Assembly: GCA_023953905.1 (NCBI GenBank)
Contig: JAMLJA010000026.1
Span: 1-50,019 of the forward strand
Direction: 5' to 3'
DNA: 50,019 nt
From: Rhizobiaceae bacterium
GTDB lineage: Bacteria; Pseudomonadota; Alphaproteobacteria; Rhizobiales; Rhizobiaceae
In this document: positions 8,025 through 16,573 of the stretch, in pieces
Position numbering within the stretch: position 1 is the stretch's first letter
Layout: every line of letters starts with the position of its first letter
The notes under the pieces: generated by a model
The model's input: only the letters and a program-made list of their open reading frames with translations
What the model was told of the DNA's origin: nothing
The model's database searches: none
Program-made: the position numbers and the translations under genes

Positions 8025-8102
8025 ACCGTCCAACTTTATGGGGTCAGTTCAGAGGGGCGGGCCTTTCTCGTCCGAGGCTATGGGCACTTTCGGATGGCTC
8101 AC

Positions 8103-9422
8103 TCAATTGAGTGTCGAAACGACCTTCTCCGCGAGTTCGATGGTGCGGTCGATATCGGCATCCGTGTGCGCCAGCGAAATGCTGCCCTGCTTGGTGATAA
8201 CCGGAAACTGAAAGATGCCTTCTTCGATCAGGGCGCGGCGGAATGCGATGTCGCGCTCTGCGTCGTGATTGAGCACCACGTCGCGCCAACTCACCGGCGC
8301 ATGATCCATGAAATAGACGGCAAAGGCAGAGCCCTGGCGAACAATGGTCGTTGCGTAGTTGCGCGTTGAGAAAACCTTTTCGAGCCCGGCTTCCAATCGC
8401 GCGCCGAGACGCTCCAACTCGCTATAGACTTCCTTTTCCCGGGTCTTCAGGCGCGTAAGACATGCTTTTGCCGCGGCGACATTTACAGGATGGCCGTTAT
8501 AGGTGCCGGCGACAGCGACGCGCTTTGCGGGCGAGGGGTCGGCACACAATTGCATGATTTCCCGTTTGCCCCCGATCACACCCATCGGGTAGCCATTGGC
8601 TACCGCTTTTCCGAACGTACACAGGTCCGGCGTCACGCCCGATAGTGATTGATATCCCCCAAGCGCGTGTCGGAAGCCGGTCTTGACCTCATCGAATATC
8701 AACACCGTCCCATATTTGTCGCAGAGTGCGCGAAGCCCTTCAAGATAGCCGGGCAAAGGCTTTACGATGCCTATGTTCTGCAGGATCGGTTCAAGGATGA
8801 TCGCCGCCACGTCTCCTTTCGCGAGGGTCCGTTCGGCTGCTTCGAGGTCGTTGTATTCGATGGCCCGTACAGTCTGATCTATGACCTTTGGCACGCCCGC
8901 AGTCGTCACGCTGAGCGGATATTCCTCACCGGTCTTGTGCGTTTCCACGAAGGAGGCGGGGTCCATCAAATTATAGCTGACATAGTCCGAGCAGCCATTA
9001 TAGCCGCCCTGCATGACAACCACGACGTCGCGTCCGGTGTAGGCCCGGGCCAGCCGCAGAGCATAACCAACCGCTTCGGATCCGGTACTGGTGAGCTGCA
9101 ACTGTTCCAGCCCCGGAACACATTCGACGAGCAGTTCGGAAATCTCGGCTTCCCATGGCATCGTGCCCGCACCGATCAGCGACGCGCCAGATCTAATCGC
9201 GTCGATGACGGCCTCGTCCACTTCCGGATCGCCATGGCCGAAAAGGTAAGGGGCAAAGCCAGCATGGTAGTCGATATATTGCTTGCCATCGGCATCGTAG
9301 AGATAGGCGCCTTTTGCACGCACGAAGAGCTTCGACGGATTGATGGCGCGGTTCAACGACATCGTGCCACCCGCAATAAACTTGCGTTGCCTCTCAACGG
9401 TGTCGTGCAGGTTGTTTGACAT
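8103..9422 (-). CDS. Class III aminotransferase, glutamate-1-semialdehyde aminomutase-like
   Basis: A 439-aa fold-type I PLP enzyme. Visible: substrate-binding N-terminus (GAYLYDADGKQYIDYHAGF), GSEAVGYALRLARAYTGR, the PLP aspartate in LIFDEVKTGFRH and the Schiff-base lysine in FGKAVANGYPMG. The 2,1-aminomutase-like clade includes enzymes acting on amino acids, amines and keto acids; this gene lies in a catabolic cluster rather than with tetrapyrrole genes, so a catabolic transamination role is more likely than HemL. The ATG at 9420-9422 (MSNNLHDTVERQRKF) is preferred over an upstream GTG at 9494 because GACGAG lies just upstream. A LacI-type operator lies about 100 bases upstream. It is convergent with the IS. 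Confidence 0.85.
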   Translation of the reverse strand: MSNNLHDTVERQRKFIAGGTMSLNRAINPSKLFVRAKGAYLYDADGKQYIDYHAGFAPYLFGHGDPEVDEAVIDAIRSGASLIGAGTMPWEAEISELLVECVPGLEQLQLTSTGSEAVGYALRLARAYTGRDVVVVMQGGYNGCSDYVSYNLMDPASFVETHKTGEEYPLSVTTAGVPKVIDQTVRAIEYNDLEAAERTLAKGDVAAIILEPILQNIGIVKPLPGYLEGLRALCDKYGTVLIFDEVKTGFRHALGGYQSLSGVTPDLCTFGKAVANGYPMGVIGGKREIMQLCADPSPAKRVAVAGTYNGHPVNVAAAKACLTRLKTREKEVYSELERLGARLEAGLEKVFSTRNYATTIVRQGSAFAVYFMDHAPVSWRDVVLNHDAERDIAFRRALIEEGIFQFPVITKQGSISLAHTDADIDRTIELAEKVVSTLN

Positions 9423-9847
9423 GTTCTCGTCTTTCAGATTCTGGGTCGCGTGCGCTTGTCTGGTCCGCAATGTCGGCAGCGGATCGCAAACCACGAAGGG
9501 ATTGCACGTCCAAAATGAGATAGATTTAACGTTAAGTCAACGCTGTGAGTATGTCATTCAAGGGTACCAGGTTCATCGAATGCGAGAAGTTTTGTGTTCC
9601 GAGCCGTGGTGGAAGCCAGGGTTCACACGCTTTCAGATCGGCTGCGACTCGGTTGCGAAATAATGCCTTCGGCGGTTGCCATGGAAAAGCGCGGTTGCGC
9701 CGACGGTACGTACCCCGATAAGTAGCAACTGAAAGTTCTTCAAAGGTGCTGGTCAACCATGCCCGGCGCCCGAGTCCCGGAGGTTGGGTTTCGCCACAGG
9801 CACGCAGTCCCGTCGACGCCCGGTCTTGCTGAAGAAGGGGGGAAGTC
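9423..9847. other. Divergent intergenic region, aminotransferase / lacI-type gene
   Basis: This 425-base region separates the divergent aminotransferase and regulator. It holds operator 2 (9523-9538) and the regulator's strong Shine-Dalgarno (AAGGGGGGAAG at about 9834). The middle and right parts contain no believable coding frame and no second operator that I can see. Confidence 0.45.
9523..9538. promoter_or_regulatory. LacI-type operator 2 (aminotransferase)
   Basis: GATTTAACGTTAAGTC is a 16-bp palindrome with one mismatch and central CG, the best of the three copies. On the minus strand it overlaps a -35-like TTGACT (9541-9536), which suits repression of the aminotransferase. It is about 310 bases from the regulator start, so autoregulation is possible but less obvious. 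Confidence 0.7.
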
Positions 9848-10900
9848 GTGAGCAAGCCAAGGAATTCCGCATCAGAACGGAATGTCACGATCAAGGATGT
9901 GGCGCGCGAAGCCGGCGTTTCCGCGATGTCGGTATCGAACGTGCTCAATGGGCGCGGACGCATTTCGGAAGCCACGGCAAATCATATACGCGAGGTTGTG
10001 CAGCGGCTTGACTATCGCCCTTCCGTCGCCGCGCGGCGTCTACGGCTTTCTCAGCAATGGACGATCGGCATGCTGATCGTCGTTGAGGATCCGGATTTTC
10101 TGAGCGATCCGTTCATCACCACGCAGGTCACGGGTCTGACCAACTATCTCACTGCAAATTCCTACAGTCTGATCTTGCGAGGCATGAAGCCCTCAGACTT
10201 CCGCACGACGGGTCTGTTTCAGGACATTGAAGCCGATGGCATGGTAGCCATCCTCTCCGGTGAGCAAGAGCAGCGCGAGTGGTTCATTCGAGAACTTTCG
10301 GGGTTGCGGGTTCCGTTGGTCCTCTTGCAGGAGGAGCGGCTGCCCGAAAAGGCCGATTGCGCGATCGTTCGACAGGATGATTTCAGCGGCGGGCGACAGG
10401 TGGGCCAACATTTGCTTTCAACGGGTGCGCGCACCTGTTGGGTTCTGATCCCGCAGGTTGAATGGGCTGCAATGCGCGCCCGTAAGGCGGGGGCCGCCTC
10501 CGCTTTTTCGGATGCGGGCGCTCCAGACCTTGAGATCATTCGGTGTGGCGATGAGAGTTTCGACGTCACCTATGAGGCGACCCTTGCGGCCTTGCGATCG
10601 GGGTCCGCACCCGATGCAATCATCGGCGGCAACGATCAGATGGCCATCGCTGCCATGAAAGCGTGTATGGACTTTGGTCTGGCTATTCCTGATCAGGTCC
10701 AGATTACAGGATTCAACGCGTTCGAGATTTGGCGTTACGTCGATCCCGTTCTGACAACAGTTCGTTCCGCCGCCCATGCGATCGGCGAAAGGGCTGGCGC
10801 CGAGTTGATCGAAAGACTCCAGGTTGGTCATTTCCGCAAGCGCGAAATCACCCTCCCGGTCGATTTCCAAGTGGGCAAGTCGACTCTTCCGTCTTCCTGA
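9848..10900 (+). CDS. LacI-family transcriptional regulator
   Basis: A 350-aa local repressor. The N-terminal LacI helix-turn-helix and hinge cover about residues 13-62 (VTIKDVAREAGVSAMSVSNV, RLDYRPSVAARRLR), followed by a periplasmic-binding-like effector domain with AIIGGNDQMAIAAM and VQITGFNAFEIWRY. The GTG start is supported by a strong AAGGGGGGAAG eight bases upstream. It stands at the centre of the catabolic locus, divergent from the aminotransferase and upstream of amidohydrolase B and the TTT transporter. Three operator-like palindromes in the promoters of these units (5540, 9523, 10966) are the proposed targets. The inducer is unknown, presumably the imported substrate or a breakdown product. 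Confidence 0.93.
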   Translation: MSKPRNSASERNVTIKDVAREAGVSAMSVSNVLNGRGRISEATANHIREVVQRLDYRPSVAARRLRLSQQWTIGMLIVVEDPDFLSDPFITTQVTGLTNYLTANSYSLILRGMKPSDFRTTGLFQDIEADGMVAILSGEQEQREWFIRELSGLRVPLVLLQEERLPEKADCAIVRQDDFSGGRQVGQHLLSTGARTCWVLIPQVEWAAMRARKAGAASAFSDAGAPDLEIIRCGDESFDVTYEATLAALRSGSAPDAIIGGNDQMAIAAMKACMDFGLAIPDQVQITGFNAFEIWRYVDPVLTTVRSAAHAIGERAGAELIERLQVGHFRKREITLPVDFQVGKSTLPSS

Positions 10901-10947
10901 TTCCCACATTCGAATGACGCCACTTGCAAGTTTTGCGCATCACGCGT

Positions 10948-10975
10948 TTGACAACTTGCCGGATCGGTGTATCGT
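10948..10975 (+). promoter_or_regulatory. Sigma-70-like promoter for amidohydrolase B / TTT operon
   Basis: TTGACA (10948-10953) is a perfect -35 box; 16 bases later TATCGT (10970-10975) is a weak -10 that lies inside operator 3. A perfect -35 with an occluded -10 is a good design for a repressed, inducible promoter. A 150-base leader would separate it from the amidohydrolase start at 11122. Confidence 0.55.
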
Positions 10976-10981
10976 TAAATC
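10966..10981. promoter_or_regulatory. LacI-type operator 3 (amidohydrolase B and transporter)
   Basis: GGTGTATCGTTAAATC has a perfect right half (GTTAAATC) shared with operator 1, and a degenerate left half with three mismatches to the consensus. It overlaps the -10 region of the putative promoter. Confidence 0.55.
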
Positions 10982-11121
10982 AAGCGCGTTGCGCGGCATG
11001 ATGAAGTGGCTTTCGGTTGGGGGGATGATCGAAATTGGATCAGCTTCCAGATGCCCTTGCGCTTGATCCTGAAGACCGCCGCATGGGAGGCGGTGTACGA
11101 CGCTTGAACGGAGGAATGGTC

Positions 11122-11982
11122 ATGATCGTTGACTGTCATGTGAATATTTTCAACGCCGACCAGTTTTCTCCACCTGACGTTGACCTAAGCGGAGGTGCAA
11201 GGCCCGGTGGCGTGGCAATGTCGGCGGACGCTGACACCCTCTATTCGGCCATGAGCGAGGTCGACCGCGCGATCATCTTCTCCCTGCGCTACAAGGATTC
11301 CGTTGGCGTGGACGGGGATGACGAAGTCACTGCGGCCGCAGTCGCGAAATATCCCGACAAGTTCGTAGGCTTCGCCTGCGTTGATCCGCGCCGTCCCGAC
11401 TGTATGGAACTGCTCCAACACGCAATTGGAACGCTCAAGCTCAAGGGCGTGAAGTTCGGCCCGATTTACAATAGTGTACCACTCGACGATCCGCGCCTCG
11501 ATCCGGTTTACGCATACTGCCAGAAGAACGACCTCCCGCTGACCATGCATATGGGCACGACATTCGCGCGCGACACGCTCCTCGATGCAGGCCGGCCGAT
11601 TCATGTCGATGCCGTCGCTCAGCGCTTTCCCGACCTAAAGATGATCATGGCTCATATGGGGCACCCATGGGTCGACGAGTGTATCGTCGTCGCCCGTAAG
11701 CGCCCCAATGTGTACACCGAGGTCTCTGCCCTGTGTTACCGACCATGGCAATTCTATCAGGCTTTGGTTTCGGCCCAGGAATATCTGATTGCCGACCGCA
11801 ACAAGATTTTCTGGGGAACCGACTTTCCGTTCGCTCAGGTGAAAGAATCCATCGACGGCCTGCGCGACATCAATCGTCTCGTCGAAGGCACGCACCTGCC
11901 GCGGGTCTCGCAAGAAACGATCGACGCCATTCTGCACTCAAATCCCTTCGACCATTGGTGGCATGCGCCACTTTCGGTTTGA
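11122..11982 (+). CDS. Amidohydrolase_2 family metal-dependent hydrolase/decarboxylase (B)
   Basis: A 286-aa PF04909 protein, paralogous to the one at 5695. Motifs: VDCHVN (a variant HxN in place of the usual HxH), LTMHMGTTFAR, IMAHMGHPW and GTDFPFAQV. The change at the first metal site suggests altered metal binding or a different reaction from copy A, which has HTH. ATG 11122 is chosen because GGAGGA (11110-11115) lies six bases ahead; the ATG at 11116 directly abuts the Shine-Dalgarno. It heads a probable operon with tctC (44 bases downstream), tctB and tctA, so it likely processes the imported compound in the cytoplasm. Confidence 0.85.
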   Translation: MIVDCHVNIFNADQFSPPDVDLSGGARPGGVAMSADADTLYSAMSEVDRAIIFSLRYKDSVGVDGDDEVTAAAVAKYPDKFVGFACVDPRRPDCMELLQHAIGTLKLKGVKFGPIYNSVPLDDPRLDPVYAYCQKNDLPLTMHMGTTFARDTLLDAGRPIHVDAVAQRFPDLKMIMAHMGHPWVDECIVVARKRPNVYTEVSALCYRPWQFYQALVSAQEYLIADRNKIFWGTDFPFAQVKESIDGLRDINRLVEGTHLPRVSQETIDAILHSNPFDHWWHAPLSV

Positions 11983-12026
11983 GGTAACCACCTCGCGCAT
12001 TTGAAAACTCAATGGGAGACTACCTG

Positions 12027-12998
12027 ATGAAGAAGCTTCTCACCTTCACCATGGCAAGCGTGATGGCGGCTGGGATGGCCGTGTCGTCTGCGGTTGCCAG
12101 CGATTGGCCAAACCGCCCCGTCACGCTGATTGTGGCAGCCGGCGCAGGCGGCGGTACCGACGCAACAGCCCGGTGGCTCGCCGCCGATCTCGAACAGAAG
12201 TTCGGCCAGCCATTCAACGTGGTCAACCGCGCCGAAGGTGGCGGCATTGCAGGCATCACCGAACTGGCGAATGCCACACCCGACGGATACACGATCGGCA
12301 TCCTGTTCAACTATGCGCCCTTCCGCCTGCTTGGCATGGGGGATCTGTCGAGCGAGTCCTATACGCCAATCGCGCAATACAACTTTGACTATGCTGCCAT
12401 CCACGTGAAGGCGGACAGCGATTTCAAGTCGCTGGACGAAGTGATCGGCAAGCTCAAGGAGGATCCGCAGTCCCTCGCAATCGGCTGCGGCGCGGTTTGC
12501 CCCAGCAGCTGGAGCAGCGCGTTCTCCAAGGTGCTCATCGACAACGACATCGACATCAAGGTGATGCGTTGGGTGCCCAGCGCTGGTGCCGCGGCGGGAC
12601 TTCAGGAACTCGTTGCGGGCGGCGTCGATGTCTTGACCGCATCGCTGCCAGAAGCCGCCGGATTGATGGACGCCGGTGAAGTACGTCCGCTTGCCGTGTT
12701 GGCGCCTGAGCGTCTCAGTGCTTTCCCTGACGTTCCCACGGCTGGAGAGCAGGTGCCGGATGCGGCGCCAGGTGGCGTGTTCCGTGCGCTTGCAGGTCCC
12801 GCCGGTCTTCCCGAGGACATTGTCGATCAGCTGGAAACGGCGATGAAGGAAATATACGACAGCGAGCAGTTCCAGAAGAACATGTCTGAGCGCGGCTTTG
12901 GTCTCCGTTACGCCGACCGTGAGGGTCTCAAGGAATGGATGAAGACCCATGAAGCTGATACCGAGACGGTGCTGAGGGCCGCAGGCGCGATACAGTAA
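12027..12998 (+). CDS. tctC: Tripartite tricarboxylate transporter substrate-binding protein (TctC family)
   Basis: A 323-aa periplasmic binding protein of the Bug/TctC family. The first ~23 residues are a Sec signal peptide (KKLLTFTMASVMAAGMAVSS, cleavage near AVA-SD), followed by the family opening DWPNRPVTLIV, AGAGGGTDATAR, NRAEGGGIAGI and ATPDGYTIG. Bug proteins bind carboxylates and related small acids; the ligand is unknown. ATG 12027 is preferred over 12012 because GGGAGA (12014-12019) is a Shine-Dalgarno spaced for it, and it begins the signal peptide. Next genes encode the matching membrane subunits. Confidence 0.9.
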   Translation: MKKLLTFTMASVMAAGMAVSSAVASDWPNRPVTLIVAAGAGGGTDATARWLAADLEQKFGQPFNVVNRAEGGGIAGITELANATPDGYTIGILFNYAPFRLLGMGDLSSESYTPIAQYNFDYAAIHVKADSDFKSLDEVIGKLKEDPQSLAIGCGAVCPSSWSSAFSKVLIDNDIDIKVMRWVPSAGAAAGLQELVAGGVDVLTASLPEAAGLMDAGEVRPLAVLAPERLSAFPDVPTAGEQVPDAAPGGVFRALAGPAGLPEDIVDQLETAMKEIYDSEQFQKNMSERGFGLRYADREGLKEWMKTHEADTETVLRAAGAIQ

Positions 12999-13040
12999 TT
13001 CGAAGCTGCCGTATTACCCGGGACGACGAAGGGGGGTTTC

Positions 13041-13532
13041 GTGAAAGTCTCAGATCTTATTATGGGACCTGTCATCGTCGGAATCGGAATCATCGCGCTC
13101 GTCGCCGCAACGATGCAACCGAAACCATTCTTCGGCACGGGATACGGAGGGGGGTTCTTCCCCTCCGTCATTGGATACGCTCTGGTTGTCGCGGGGCTTC
13201 TTTTGACGTTGAACGGCTGGCGTGAGCGTGCGATCCAGCCATTGCTCGTCATTGGCAACTGGGCCCGTTCCCCGCGACATATCGCAAACGCGGCGGTCGT
13301 GCTCGCGTCGCTCGGTTTCTACATCTTCTTCTCCACCTATCTCGGCTTCATCATCGCGAGCTTTCTCGTGGTATTCGCGAACCTGCTGCAATTCACCCGC
13401 GCGCCGGGGCGCTCTCTTGTCGTGGCTGTCCTGACCATCCTGGTGGTCAAGGTCAGCTTTCAGGATCTGCTGCTGGTGCCGCTGCCATGGGGCCTGCTCG
13501 AACCCTATGCGGGTGCACTGTCATGGAGGTGA
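13041..13532 (+). CDS. tctB: Tripartite tricarboxylate transporter small membrane subunit (TctB family)
   Basis: A 163-aa inner-membrane protein with four likely transmembrane helices (near residues 7-25, 43-62, 82-105 and 120-140), the normal size and layout for TctB. The GTG start follows GGGGGG. It lies 42 bases after tctC and overlaps tctA by 10 bases (ATGGAGGTGA), indicating translational coupling. The sequence of TctB is poorly conserved in general, so the call relies on position and topology. Confidence 0.85.
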   Translation: MKVSDLIMGPVIVGIGIIALVAATMQPKPFFGTGYGGGFFPSVIGYALVVAGLLLTLNGWRERAIQPLLVIGNWARSPRHIANAAVVLASLGFYIFFSTYLGFIIASFLVVFANLLQFTRAPGRSLVVAVLTILVVKVSFQDLLLVPLPWGLLEPYAGALSWR

Positions 13533-15022
13533 TCTTCGACGCCTTTCTGGCGCTGATGGCTCCCGAAGTCCTGATCGTGGTGCTGCTTTCCTCGATATTC
13601 GGTCTGTTCGTGGGGGCAATTCCCGGACTAACGGCCACCATGGCGGTCGCGCTTCTCGTCCCCGTTACCTTTTTCATGCCACCGCTCGCCGCCATCGCAG
13701 CGATTGTCAGCGCGAGCGCGATGGCCATTTTCGCCGGCGATATACCCTCGGCCCTGTTGCGCATTCCAGGCACACCCTCGTCTGCCGCCTATACAGATGC
13801 GGCCTATCAATTGACGATGCGAGGCAAGGGCGAACTCGTTCTGGGAGCCTGTCTCATCACGTCCGCGGTTGGCGGACTGGTAGGGGGACTCTTCCTGATG
13901 TTCTTCGCGCCGGCGGTGGCGCGATTTGCTTTGAACATCAGCAGCTACGAGTATTTCTGGCTCGTTTGCCTTGGGCTCACCTCTGCCGCGTTCATTGCGC
14001 CCGGCAGCGCGGTAAAGGGCGTCATTTCCCTCCTGCTTGGGCTGCTCATTGCGATGATCGGGCTGTTTCCCGTCACCGGCCAGCCGCGCTTCACCTTCGG
14101 AAGCACCGCGCTCTATGGCGGCGTCGGACTGGTTGCTACGCTCATTGGAATGTTTGCAATCGCCGAGGTTCTTCGCTTTGCCCTGTCGCGAGATCCGTTG
14201 CCGGTCATGGCAACAACAAAGATCGGCAACATCTTCAAGGGCCTGGCACCTGAACTGTGGCGCAACCGCAGGGGCTTTGCGAGCGGCATAGTGGTGGGAA
14301 CGTCAATCGGTCCGCTCCCCGGAGCGGGTGCGGATATTGCGGCCTGGATCTCCTATGCCCTGTCTCGTCGCTTCACGCGCGATCGCAAGAAGTTCGATGA
14401 AGGCAGCCTTGAGGGGATCATTTCGGCGGGTGCCGCCAACAATGCGAGCGTGTCTACCAGCTATGTGCCTGCAACTGTGCTCGGCATTCCCGGGGATTCC
14501 ATGACGGCGATTGTCATCGGCGTTCTGTTCATGAAGGGGCTGACGCCCGGCCCGACGATCTTTCAGAACCAGCCGACGCTGATCTACGGGATTTTCCTGT
14601 CTTTCATTCTTGCCAATCTCCTCATGATCCCGCTCGGCTACGCAGCGATCAAACTGTCTCGTTATATTCTCGACGTTCCGCGCGAATACCTCATGCCGGT
14701 GATCATGATCTTCTGCGTGGTTGGCGCCTTCGCGATGGACAACACGCTGAGTGCCGTGGTCACCATGCTGGTGTTCGGCGTGGTGGGTTGGTTCATGGAG
14801 GAAAACGGATTCCCCATCGCGCCGGCCTTGCTTGGGATTGTGCTGGGCCGGATGCTGGAGGAGACCTTCCTCACCTCCATGATCAAGGCGCAGGGAGATT
14901 TTCTACAGTTCTTCTCCAGACCGATCGCCGGGACAATCGGCGTCATCACGATCCTGATCTGGATATCCCCACTCGTTCTAATGCTCTGGAAACGGTTTGG
15001 GCGACGCAGGGCTGTCGCCTGA
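13523..15022 (+). CDS. tctA: Tripartite tricarboxylate transporter large membrane subunit (TctA family)
   Basis: A 499-aa polytopic permease. Family motifs: GLFVGAIPGLTATMAVALLV near the N-terminus, IPGTPSSAAYTDAAY, the second repeat signature GPLPGAGADIAAWISY and NNASVSTSYVPATVLGIPGD. It couples uptake to an ion gradient together with TctC and TctB. The ATG at 13523 overlaps the tctB stop. It ends the operon; no strong terminator is visible before the convergent dedA-like gene 54 bases away. Confidence 0.95.
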   Translation: MEVIFDAFLALMAPEVLIVVLLSSIFGLFVGAIPGLTATMAVALLVPVTFFMPPLAAIAAIVSASAMAIFAGDIPSALLRIPGTPSSAAYTDAAYQLTMRGKGELVLGACLITSAVGGLVGGLFLMFFAPAVARFALNISSYEYFWLVCLGLTSAAFIAPGSAVKGVISLLLGLLIAMIGLFPVTGQPRFTFGSTALYGGVGLVATLIGMFAIAEVLRFALSRDPLPVMATTKIGNIFKGLAPELWRNRRGFASGIVVGTSIGPLPGAGADIAAWISYALSRRFTRDRKKFDEGSLEGIISAGAANNASVSTSYVPATVLGIPGDSMTAIVIGVLFMKGLTPGPTIFQNQPTLIYGIFLSFILANLLMIPLGYAAIKLSRYILDVPREYLMPVIMIFCVVGAFAMDNTLSAVVTMLVFGVVGWFMEENGFPIAPALLGIVLGRMLEETFLTSMIKAQGDFLQFFSRPIAGTIGVITILIWISPLVLMLWKRFGRRRAVA

Positions 15023-15076
15023 AATCTCGGATTGGCAGGCGAAATGGCAAGGTGCCGCTGCTCGCTCGGTGAATGG

Positions 15077-15586
15077 CTATTTCAGGCCGAAAAAACTACC
15101 GAGATAGTACGGCCCGAATGTCCAGCAGCCGGTCCACGCTGCCGCTCCGACGATGTTTGCCGCCAGGAACGAATGAAAGGGCATGAGGACTGAGCCGGCA
15201 ACAAGGCCGTTCAGCTGCCGCAGCACCACTACGAAACGCGCGGTTACGACAATCCAGGCGCCACGCCGCTGAAAGAGTGCCTCAAGCTTCGCCAGCCTTT
15301 CCGGTGTGAGTTTCACCAGTCCACCATAGCGCCGCAAAAGGGCGCTGCCACCGAACCGGCCGATCAGATAGCCCGTAGTGTCGCCAGCTACCGCAGCGAA
15401 CCAAATTCCGAGAAACAACTGGCCGATATGAAAGTCGCCACGCGCTGCAAGTGCCGAAGCGCCGATGAGCGCGGATTCCCCCGGGAGCGGCGCGCCCAGA
15501 GACTCAAGATAGATAATTATGAAAATGGCGATAAGGCCGTATTCCTTCACGTAGGGTTCGATGATCGAGACAGCCTCGTGAAACAT
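15077..15586 (-). CDS. DedA/VTT-domain membrane protein
   Basis: A 169-aa inner-membrane protein of the DedA/SNARE-associated family, members of which are implicated in lipid (undecaprenyl or phospholipid) flipping. Visible: ESLGAPLPGESALIGASALA (the conserved P-x-P-G-E re-entrant segment), AGDTTGYLIGRFGG and RFVVVLRQLNGLVAG. It is slightly shorter than E. coli DedA. It lies between tctA (convergent) and oxyR (same strand, 31 bases from the oxyR stop). Its link to either neighbour is unclear. Confidence 0.88.
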   Translation of the reverse strand: MFHEAVSIIEPYVKEYGLIAIFIIIYLESLGAPLPGESALIGASALAARGDFHIGQLFLGIWFAAVAGDTTGYLIGRFGGSALLRRYGGLVKLTPERLAKLEALFQRRGAWIVVTARFVVVLRQLNGLVAGSVLMPFHSFLAANIVGAAAWTGCWTFGPYYLGSFFGLK

Positions 15587-15617
15587 GTCTTATCGCCCCT
15601 GTGTTCGCGCGAAAGGT

Positions 15618-16571
15618 CTATTTGCCAGAGGCCGCAGTCGCGGCTCTGCGCCGCGAGGCTCTCGTGTCGGATGCAATCTCGCTATGCGCCGCGCGGATCG
15701 CATCGGCAAGCAACAGATGATCTTGTCGGCGATGAGTGCTCTTGCGCCAGGCAAGGCACACCGTTCGTGTCGGCACTGGCTCGGCAAACGGCACCAAAGC
15801 CACATCAGGCTGAGCGTAGGCGGCACCCGCCGCAATTTCTGGCAGCAGTGTCACGCCAAGCCCGTGGCCGACCATGTGGAGCAGTGTGGTGAGGCTTGTC
15901 GCACCGAAACTCGCCATCGCAACGGGCTTCACGCGTCCACAAATTGCGAGAGCTTCCTCGCGCATGCAATGTCCCTCTTCCAGAAGCATCAATCGCTCGA
16001 AGACAAGGCTCTCCGGCGCGACTGGCGCGTGAATGCGTCCCTTATCACCGGAGGGCACTGCAAGCAGGAAACGGTCCTCGAAAAGCACCTCATGTGCGAG
16101 CGTCGCATCGTCGAACGGAGCGGCTGCGATCATCCCGTCAAGGCGCCCGCTCAGCGTGTCTTCCTGGATGGAAGCGGTGACCGCCTCGCGAATCTCGATG
16201 CGCAGATCGGGATATTGCAGGCGCAGTCGCGGCAGGAAATGCGGCAGCAGATAGGGTGCGATCGTGGGTATGATGCCCAGCCGAAAGCGGCCGTCGAGAG
16301 CCCGGCGTCGGCGGTGCGCGGCTGTTTCCAGATCACGTACATCCTCAAGAATGCTCTCTATCCGTTTGCGATAGACGGTCGCTTCCTCGGTGAGATGCAC
16401 TACACCTCTGCCACGCTCGAAAAGGCGAAAGCCGAGCTGGTGTTCCATCTCCGCGATCTGCGCCGAGAGCGCTGGCTGGGTTATCCCCATCAGTGCCGCG
16501 GCGCGCCCGAAATGGAGGGTTTCGGCCAGTGCCTCGAAATACTGCATCTGTCGCAATGTGATCCGGATCAT
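15618..16571 (-). CDS. oxyR: Hydrogen peroxide-sensing LysR-type regulator OxyR
   Basis: A 317-aa LysR protein with winged HTH (residues ~5-62: MQYFEALAETLHFGRAA, ITQPALSAQIAEME) and an effector domain. The redox cysteines of OxyR are both present: LLEEGHCMREEALAICG places them at about 202 and 211. It is divergent from katG with a 179-base shared region, the classic arrangement for peroxide-induced catalase. The C-terminus is longer than in E. coli OxyR and basic. Two TTATCGC copies 32 bases apart near its start may be OxyR contacts. Confidence 0.93.
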   Translation of the reverse strand: MIRITLRQMQYFEALAETLHFGRAAALMGITQPALSAQIAEMEHQLGFRLFERGRGVVHLTEEATVYRKRIESILEDVRDLETAAHRRRRALDGRFRLGIIPTIAPYLLPHFLPRLRLQYPDLRIEIREAVTASIQEDTLSGRLDGMIAAAPFDDATLAHEVLFEDRFLLAVPSGDKGRIHAPVAPESLVFERLMLLEEGHCMREEALAICGRVKPVAMASFGATSLTTLLHMVGHGLGVTLLPEIAAGAAYAQPDVALVPFAEPVPTRTVCLAWRKSTHRRQDHLLLADAIRAAHSEIASDTRASRRRAATAASGK

Positions 16572-16573
16572 CA

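Larger units (their letters stand above)
6626..8051 (+). mobile_element. IS3-family insertion sequence (IS150-like group)
   Basis: A complete 1426-bp element. The left end begins TGAACTGACCCCCGAAAGTT and the inverted right end begins TGAACTGACCCCATAAAGTT; the first 24 bases match at 22 positions. It encodes overlapping orfA and orfB joined by a putative -1 frameshift at a seven-A run. No target-site duplication is visible (flanks ATCGC and GAGGG), so it may be old, or the product of recombination between copies. It lies between amidohydrolase A and the convergent aminotransferase, not inside a gene. The IS family call is secure; the group is inferred from the termini and ORF layout. Confidence 0.9.

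Noticed and set aside
6615..8062. Target-site duplication of the IS
   Set aside because: The three to five bases beyond the terminal repeats differ on the two sides (ATCGC against GAGGG).
11116..11118. ATG at 11116 as start of amidohydrolase B
   Set aside because: It directly abuts the GGAGGA Shine-Dalgarno; the ATG at 11122 has correct spacing and fits the family N-terminus.
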